Part shown: in pieces, positions 57,866 to 64,000 of the stretch
How the letters are laid out: every line of letters starts with the position of its first letter
How positions within the stretch are numbered: position 1 is the stretch's first letter
Source of the DNA: Tyto alba
Taxonomy: Eukaryota; Chordata; Aves; Strigiformes; Tytonidae
Length of the DNA: 64,000 nucleotides
Direction of reading: 5' to 3'
NCBI RefSeq assembly: GCF_018691265.1
Contig: NW_024881277.1
Location: forward strand, 6,741,503-6,805,502
The notes under the pieces: generated by a model
Seen by the model: only the letters and a program-made list of their open reading frames with translations
Told to the model about the DNA's origin: nothing
Databases searched by the model: none
Program-made: the position numbers and the translations under genes

Positions 57866-58971
57866 ATTCACCACTTCTCTGGGCAACCTCTTCCAGTGTT
57901 TATCTACCCTCATAGTAAAGAATTTCCTCCTTTTATCTAATCTAAATCTACCCTCTTTCAGTTTAAACCCATTACCCTTTGTCCTATTCCTGCAATCCCT
58001 GATAAATAGTCCTTCCCCATCTTTCCTGTAGCACTGTTTAAGTCCTGGAAGGCCACTAGAATTTCTCCCTTGGAGCCTTTTTCTTCTTCAGTCTGAACAA
58101 CACAAACTCTCTCAGCCTGTCCTCACAAGGGAGGTGTTCCAGCCCCCCCGTCATCTTCACGGCCTCCTCTGGACCTGCTTGAGCATGTCCATGCCCTTTT
58201 TATGTTTGGATCATGAGAGCTGGAAGCCAGACTACAGGGCCGGTCTCATGAGAGCAGAGCAAATGGGAGAATCCCTCACCTTGACCTGCTAGCCACACTT
58301 CTCTTGATGCAGCCCAGGACACGGTTGGTTTTCTGGCCTGCGAATGCACATTGCTGGCTCACAATCAGTTTTCCATGAACTACCACCCCAAGTCCTTCTC
58401 CGCAGGGCTGCTCTCAATCCACTCCTTGCCCAGCATCTATTTGTATGTGAGGTTGTCCCAAGCCATGGGTAGGACCTTGAACTTGGCCTTGTTGAACTTC
58501 ATGAGGTCTGTATGGGCCCACTTCTCCAGCCTGTCCAGGTTCCTCTGGATGGCATCCTTTCCCTCCAAGCATGTCACCACACCACACAGTTTGGTGGCAT
58601 CTGTGAACTTGCTGAGGATGCACTCGATCCTGCTGTCCATGACGGCAACAAAGATGTCAATCAATACCAGACCCAACTCCAACCCCTGAGGAATTCCCCT
58701 CATCTCTGTTCTCCAATTGGATGTTGAGCCTGTGACCTCAGCACTTTGAGTTCGACCCCCCAACCAATTCTTTATCCACCGAGTGGTCTATCCGCCAAAT
58801 CACCACCTCTCCAACTCTAGACGAGGATGTCATGCAGGACCGTGTCAAGTGCTTTGCACAAGTCCACATAGATGACATCAGTTTCCCTTCCAACTGTTCT
58901 TTGGTGAGGCCAGCAACAGGGAAGACCAGTGTGTGTGCATGTCATGTTGGTGTGTCTGCCAGTGGGTGTAA
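57866..58971 (-). repeat. CR1 fragment, minus arm of inverted pair (copy B)
   Basis: Antisense CR1 from the 3' region through ORF2. The minus-strand frame 58,763-58,437 gives RT text (GIPQGLELGLVLIDIF, KFTDATKLCGVV). It extends about 500 bp further than copy A and ends where an LTR begins. Confidence 0.87.
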
Positions 58972-59460
58972 CTCATGGTCTGAGCCTGGTCAGGCAGCCA
59001 AACACCACACAGCTCCCACCTGGGAATGGGGAAGGAAGCAGAGGGGCAAAGGGAGACTCACGGGTTGAGATAGGAACAGTTGAATAATGGTGATAAAATA
59101 ATACAGTGGCAGTATGAACGGATAATGTACAGTGCAATTGCTCACCACCTGCCGACTGACACCCAGCTGGCTCCCGGCCAGCGATCCTGAAACACAAAGA
59201 TGCCGCGACCACAATCCCAAAAGTGAGAGTGTGCCCCTTCCCGCCCACCCCTCCTTTATATGGTGAGCGTAACGTCACATGACATGGAATATTGGCCAAT
59301 CCAGGCCCGCTGCTCCAGCTGTGTTTCCTCTCTGCTTCTTGTGAGCCTGTGCACAGGCAGGACACGGGGAGCTGGAGAGTCCCTGAAATCTCCGTGTGCA
59401 TCAACACTCCTCCAGCTACCAAAAAGGAACATGAACTCTATTCCAGTCTGAACCAGGACC
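58972..59460 (-). repeat. 3' LTR of a minus-strand ERV (LTR family 2)
   Basis: About 489 bp. Its outer end (TCATGGTCTGAGCC) is decayed and sits inside CR1 text. TATA (plus CCTTTATATGG at about 59,253) and CCAAT (TTGGCCAATCC) lie in minus orientation. ERV internal sequence follows directly. Confidence 0.8.
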
Positions 59461-60775
59461 GTGTCCACCCCTTGTTCCATATCCTTTGCATTATCCTCAG
59501 GTTCCATATTTCCTAATACAGTCTAATAAATTACTGTCCTTTTCCCTGGTCTTAGGCATGTGCACACAGATATAATTCCCTTAGCCCATGGGCCATCTTA
59601 AGCCCATACGTGGAATTACCTTTTCCCAAGGACCTGGGTGCACTTGGCCCTTGCAGTCTATATACTGCAGAATGTATCGTGAGTTCATTTGGTCCATAGC
59701 TTCAGGTTCCATCTGTCCTAACAGTCTCTTAAGGCAGGAGGAGGGATTCTCAGTTGGTAGGGCACAGGTGTCCTTGGGCCTGGCAGGAGGATGGCATGCA
59801 GTCTCTGTTGCAGTTGGAGCTGGTGGCTGATGCATCTGACGCTGTCTGTATTCAGTCTGCAGCAGGCGCTGGGTATCAGTTGCTGAAACGAATCGTGACT
59901 TTATCAAAGTTCGTGTTTTTCTTCATGAATATGATGCCATTAGCATAATATGTGTCAACCATAGCAATGCATTTATAGGGTTGTTTGGTGATTAATGTAA
60001 TACAGTTTATTGGCTATTTTCACCTAACATTAAGTCCCCTTGAGGCACACATCGGACATCCTCATCCTTCTGCATTGCCCACCAAGTGCACCCAGGTCCT
60101 TGGGCAAAGGAAATCCTACGTATGGGCCTACTTTTACCTGAAGGTAGGAGTAACCCAAATAGTCTTCCCCAGCATGTTCTTAAGGTGCACTACTGGGACT
60201 CTATCTCCATCTGCAGTATGTAGAATTTTGACTGGGCAGGGCCATCCTGGTTGGTAGATGCTCTAGTTTTGACTAACCAGGTGGGCTTTGCTAAATGTCT
60301 GTCCCAGTGTTTAAAAGTTCTTCTTCTCATTGCTCTCAGCATGGTCTTTAGTAGCCCATTGTACCACTCAATTTTCCCAGAGGCTGGTGCATGGTAGGGG
60401 ATGTGATATACCCCCTCAATGCCATGTTCTTTTGCCAGGTGTTTATGAGATTATTTAAAAAATGAGTGCCATTATCTGACTCAATTCTTTCTGGGGTACC
60501 ATGTTGCCACAGGACTTGTTTTTCAAGGCCCAGAATAGTGTTCTGGGCAGTGGCATGGGGCACGGCCTATGTCTCCACCCACCCGGTAGTTGCTTCCACC
60601 ATTGTGAGCACATAAAGTTTGACATGCCAAGTATTGTGGAAGCGTGATGTAATCACTCTGCCAGGCCTCCCCATATCTATATTTTAACCATAGCCCTCGA
60701 TACCAAAGAGGTTTTAACCTCTTGGCTTGCCTGATTGCAGCATGTATCACATTCATGGATAACCTGTGTGACAGT
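59461..60775 (-). pseudogene. ERV integrase remnant (no gag, RT or env)
   Basis: Starting beside the LTR at 60,775, minus-strand text gives an integrase zinc-binding tail (HECDTCCNQAS, about 60,755-60,720), decayed core text and a readable core piece at 60,563-60,350. That piece contains an SDNG-type catalytic Asp (ERIESDNGTHF) and a degenerate region where the Glu should be. C-terminal integrase-like text runs to about 59,600 with stops. Nothing env-like lies between it and the 3' LTR, consistent with an ERVL-like or env-deleted element. The many stops show it is old. Confidence 0.75.
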
Positions 60776-61255
60776 TGTCGTGGTTTAAACCTGGTCAGCA
60801 GCTAAAACGCCACGCAGCTGCTCACCCACCCTCCCCTCCACTTGGGAATGGGGAGGGAATCGGAGGGCAAAGGGAGACTCATGGGTTGAGATAAAAACAG
60901 TTTAATAACAGTAACAGAATAATATGGTGACATGATGAATGGGTAACGTACAATACAGCTGCTCACCACCCGCGACCGACACCCACCTGCTCCCGGCCAG
61001 TGATCCCAAACACAAAGACCCTGTGGCAACACTCCCGGAAGTGAGAGCCCCTTCTGACCCACTCCTTCCTTTATATAGTGAGCGTAATGACATGGAATAT
61101 TGGCCAATCGGGGCCCAGCACTCCAGCTGTGCTCCCCCCACCCCCGCACACAGGCAAGGGCTCTCGGACCTGGAGAGCCTCTGGGGCCTCAGTGTGCTGC
61201 AGCTCTCCTCCCGCTGCCAAATGAACAGGAACTCTATTCCAGCCGAACCAGGACA
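60776..61255 (-). repeat. LTR (LTR family 2) beside the integrase remnant
   Basis: 480 bp, TGTCGTGG to AACCAGGACA, well preserved. TATA (plus CCTTTATATAG at about 61,068-61,078) and CCAAT (TTGGCCAATCG) are in minus orientation. There is no matching target-site duplication (ACAGT on the left, GGGGC on the right). No primer site separates it from the integrase text, so it is not simply the 5' LTR of that element unless an exact internal deletion occurred. Confidence 0.85.
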
Positions 61256-61700
61256 GGGGCCCTGTGTGTAACTGCGTGTCTGTGTGCCTGTATGCCTGCA
61301 TGAGAGAAGTGAAACGCAGCACAGCTGCGAAGTGAGTGCGGAGTTCTGATCCCTGCTTCCATGTCCTCCACGAGGAGAGTGGCCGGAGGCGAGAGAAGCG
61401 AGAAGTGTATGTCAGATTTTAAAACAGGATTGTTTGAGCCTGTGGTTAACTTTTGGTGCCCATACACAGACCCGAGGATTTTTCTTGTAATCCAATCTTT
61501 GTTTTGGAATGCTTTGGTTGTGGACAAGACGTCTGGGTGGAATTTGGAGACGATTTCTGGTGTAGTAAATGTCAAGGGAAGTGGTCTGACTGGGACAGAA
61601 TTGAGCGCTCGGGTCAGCTTAGAAGAACGTATTGTGGGAACCTAGGAAACTTACAGAGGCAATAGAAGCAGAATGTGGATAAGCCCTCCCGGCTAACAAT
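61256..61700 (+). other. Leader of the gammaretrovirus-like remnant
   Basis: Plus-strand sequence between the inserted LTR and the Gag ATG. The 5' LTR is missing. A frame at 61,453-61,665 contains two CX2C pairs (CFGC, CSKC) but no named domain. Confidence 0.4.
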
Positions 61701-62117
61701 ATGGGAGGGAAACAGAGTGGGGGTATAGTGAAAAAGATCCCTCTGGGCTGCATCTTAGCCCATTGGAAGGAAATTGGAGGCACACCAGGTGGAAGTGTGA
61801 ATAAAAGGACATTAACTAAATACTGTATCCAGTGGTGGCCCCTGTATAAATTAGATGACAGGGGGAAATGGCCCTTTAATGGAACCTTGAATTATAATAC
61901 TTTGTTGCAACTGATGTTGGTTTTGAGGAGAGAAGGAAAGTGGGATGAGGTCAGGTCTCATATGCAGACACTCCGAAATCACCCTGAGTATCAAACTGAT
62001 TGTGGATTAAAGAGCCCACAAGACCCAATGGTTTTGGCTCTAGAAAAGGAAAATATGAAAGAAGGATACTCCAGGACAAAATATTTAACCAGTCCCATGC
62101 CCCAAATGGTGTTTTGA
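61701..62117 (+). CDS. Gammaretrovirus-like Gag matrix ORF
   Basis: A 138-codon open frame beginning MGGKQSGG, so Gly2 could be N-myristoylated as in retroviral matrix proteins. KIPLGCILAHWK, YCIQWWPLYKL, LNYNTLLQLMLVLRREGKWDEV (given here in parts) and a TLRNHPEY motif follow; these are typical of class I (HERV-H/F-like gamma) matrix domains. It stops at about the end of matrix, where the text changes to env, so capsid, nucleocapsid and pol are deleted. The frame is fully open despite loss of everything else. It could be chance survival of a young deletion derivative or a retained short matrix protein. Confidence 0.82.
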   Translation: MGGKQSGGIVKKIPLGCILAHWKEIGGTPGGSVNKRTLTKYCIQWWPLYKLDDRGKWPFNGTLNYNTLLQLMLVLRREGKWDEVRSHMQTLRNHPEYQTDCGLKSPQDPMVLALEKENMKEGYSRTKYLTSPMPQMVF

Positions 62118-62577
62118 GGTCACCATGGAAAAGGGTAAGACAGGGAGCTTATAACCCGCTTATAGAGAAACCGTTAGGGTTTCATAGCTTCACACAGTGG
62201 TTCTTACCCTGGTTTGGAGTTCGTGAGATGAAAAAGCCATGGTAAATATTTTGGCAGAAATGGAAATAATAGCAAACGCAACTACTGATGCCCTTTTATG
62301 TTTAGACCAGGAGGTAAAATCCCTGAAGGGAGTAGACTTTCAAAACAGAACGGCTCTAGATATAATCACAGCTCACATGGGAAGGGTGTGCACCTTGATC
62401 AATACAAGCTGTTGTATTTATGTAGATGAATCAAGTAGAACAGAGATTGACCTTCAGAAGATTTGGGAACACTCAAAAGTCTTACATCAGGTATCCCTGG
62501 ATGATACCTCGTATGGGTTTTCTAACCTCTGGGAAAAGCTCACCTCTTGGCTACCTAATGTCGCAAAGCTTAAGTAG
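62118..62577 (+). pseudogene. Gammaretrovirus-like Env transmembrane remnant
   Basis: The first part (to about 62,242) is in one frame (FHSFTQWFLPWFGVREM, a juxta-fusion-peptide region). After a stop, the frame 62,239-62,577 (112 codons, own Met) gives the helical ectodomain with an immunosuppressive-type region and a CX6CC motif at 62,389-62,415. A stop at 62,575-62,577 falls just before the hydrophobic anchor (about 62,578-62,640), so any product would lack the membrane span. The surface subunit is deleted. The CX6CC motif marks a gamma-type Env. Confidence 0.82.
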
Positions 62578-62773
62578 CTTTTTGTTGCAGTTATCGTGAT
62601 TATTGTATTAGGATTATTGGTCTGTTGTGTGTTGCAATGATTTATGTGGATGGATAAACAAACTGGGAATACCGATGAGGAGTGGAAGAAACACAAATTA
62701 CAGCAAAACATTGAAAATGGCAAGTATTTTGCTAAAAGGAATGGTGCCATATAGCAAAAGAATTTGCAAGGGT

Positions 62774-62793
62774 AAAAAAAAAAGGGGGGGACT
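62774..62793 (+). promoter_or_regulatory. Polypurine tract of the gamma-like remnant
   Basis: A run of A followed by GGGGGGGA directly before the LTR start. Confidence 0.75.
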
Positions 62794-63332
62794 TGATATA
62801 GAAAATAAACGCTTAGCAAAATAACTAGCAAGATAATGGGATACTTGGTTGCAAAAGACCTTGAAAGATAACAGGAAACGTCTTTACAAGAGGCCTCCAT
62901 AGATAACAGGATATCCATCTGTTAATTAAGGCGTCTGCAAGAAGGAGCCATCTGGCTGGAGCCAGTTCTGCAGTTACTGGCTGAGGTAACTCAGCATTCT
63001 GGGACAAAGCTTGAGAGTACATGGTGAAGAAGACCACGAGCCTTCCTCCAAAAGACCCCGGCCCACGACCACCGGATGGCAGTACGCATGTGGCAAGAGG
63101 AGGAGACTTAGGATAATGAATTCCCGGAAATAATTACAATAATCACACCTATTCTTAGAACTAATTGTAATAACCCAGCCTATACTAACGAATATGCATG
63201 TTTCTGTATCATAAATGATGCCTGCTTCATGATACGGTGTACAAGCTTGGAGGAGAGATCGCCCTTGTTCAATCACTGCAATAAACATACCTGCTTTATA
63301 ACTCTTTGTGAATTGTAAAGTGTGTTTCCACA
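62794..63332 (+). repeat. 3' LTR of the gamma-like remnant
   Basis: About 539 bp from (T)TGATATAG after the polypurine tract to TTTCCACA. AATAAA at 63280-63285 precedes a short R-U5. Not similar to the solo LTR at 4,137. Confidence 0.82.
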
Positions 63333-63499
63333 TGTCAGAAAACAGCATGAGAAAGACATAGCAGAACAAAGTACAGCAGGGGAGGTAGAGAATGGAGACA
63401 AAGAGAAAGAAATGTCACCACAAGGGCAGTGCTGTGCTGCAACAAGTCTCCCAGAGGGAGTCTGGAAGAGCCCACAGCTTGTGTTTCAAGGAACAACCA
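63333..63499. other. OR-flank-like fragment, no gene seen
   Basis: AAAACAGCATGAGAAAGA resembles the reverse complement of the text at about 40,395 and 57,470, a piece of the duplicated OR flank. Confidence 0.4.
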
Positions 63500-64000
63500 G
63501 GAGGATGGATAGATACTCAGCATTGTGCGGCCTCACCTTCGACACTGTGTGCAGTTCTGTGCTGCACAGTTTGAGAAGAACGTGAAGGTCCTCGAATGCA
63601 TCCAGAGGAGGGCAACAAAGCCGGTGACAGAGCTGGAAGGAATGTGCTATGAGGAGTGACTGAGGACTTTTGGTTTGCCTAGTTTGGAGAGGAGGAGGCT
63701 GAGGAGTGACCTCATTGCTCTCTGCAGCTTCCTGAGGGGGGACACGGAGTGGGAGGTGCTGATCTCTTCTCCCTGGTATCCAGTGATAGGACATGTGGGA
63801 ACGGTTCAACGCTGTGCCAGGGGAGATTTAGACTGGACATGAGGAAGCATTTGTTTTACCGAGTGGGTGGACAAACACTGGAACAGGCTTCCCAGAGAGG
63901 TGGTCGATGCCCCAGGGTGGTCAGTGTTTAAGAGGCATTTGGACAATGCCATTCATGCCATGCTGTAACTTGGTCAGCCCTGAATGGGTCGGGCAGTTGG
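63500..64000 (+). repeat. CR1 LINE 3' region (runs off the right edge)
   Basis: Sense CR1 text: CTGTGTGCAGTTCTGTGCTGC, GCATCCAGAGGAGGGCAACAAAG, GGAGAGGAGGAGGCTGAGGAG, GGAACAGGCTTCCCAGAGAGG. The last lines approach the element's 3' end. Confidence 0.85.

Larger units (their letters stand above)
43190..58480. repeat. Segmental duplication, copy B
   Basis: Direct copy of 23,530-41,445, about 15.3 kb. It lacks three A segments and carries its own 601-bp LTR at 51,284-51,884. By eye the shared parts are highly similar, with many small indels. Confidence 0.92.

Noticed and set aside
60776..61255. Simple 5' LTR of the minus-strand integrase remnant
   Set aside because: There is no primer site, leader or gag between them, and the flanks do not match as a target-site duplication; a recombination product is more likely.
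1..64000. tRNA or rRNA genes
   Set aside because: I saw no tRNA A/B box pairs with cloverleaf context or rRNA text. The tRNA-like matches are retroviral primer sites.

Overview
The window is vertebrate, and very probably avian, nuclear DNA. It has interrupted genes with GT-AG introns, many CR1-type LINE fragments, several classes of endogenous retrovirus (ERV) with long terminal repeats (LTRs), and olfactory receptor (OR) genes of the family-14 type that is greatly expanded in birds. There is no sign of bacterial or organellar DNA. The species cannot be told from sequence alone.

Layout. (1) 1-3,400, minus strand: the 5' part of a gene for a secreted or membrane protein with group B scavenger receptor cysteine-rich (SRCR) domains. 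A promoter-like region, a signal-peptide exon and two phase 1-1 SRCR exons are visible, and the gene runs off the left edge. (2) 4.1-10.4 kb: solo LTRs, a decayed OR pseudogene and CR1 scraps. (3) 10,414-19,722, minus strand: a nearly complete provirus with two closely similar LTRs, a Lys-type primer site, a repeat-filled leader, gag, dUTPase-protease, pol and env, all broken by small frameshifts. A second, unrelated 1,066-bp LTR sits inside the integrase region. Its gag-pro-pol looks betaretrovirus-like, whereas the transmembrane Env looks like the avian alpharetroviral type. (4) 20.5-23.5 kb: a second LTR family with a decayed primer site, a deleted copy of the nested LTR, and CR1. (5) 23.5-41.4 kb and 43.2-58.5 kb: a direct segmental duplication of about 16-18 kb. 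Each copy holds a plus-strand OR fragment, a CR1 RT fragment, a minus-strand family-14 OR gene and a GC-rich block about 2 kb upstream of that OR. Copy A's OR (36,275-37,225) is open throughout; copy B's (53,413-54,358) has one homopolymer frameshift. (6) 59-63.3 kb: a minus-strand ERV remnant with integrase, next to a plus-strand gammaretrovirus-like mini-provirus reduced to a Gag matrix ORF, an Env transmembrane ectodomain ORF and a 3' LTR. (7) 63.5-64 kb: CR1.

Only the SRCR gene and the two OR loci are plausible host protein-coding genes. Everything else is mobile-element material or OR-cluster flanking DNA without recognisable genes. The picture is a fast-turning-over accessory region in which tandem duplication, ERV insertion and recombination are reshaping an OR cluster beside an innate-immune receptor gene. 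All LTR, CR1 and duplication boundaries were read by eye and are approximate unless target-site duplications (TSDs) are given.
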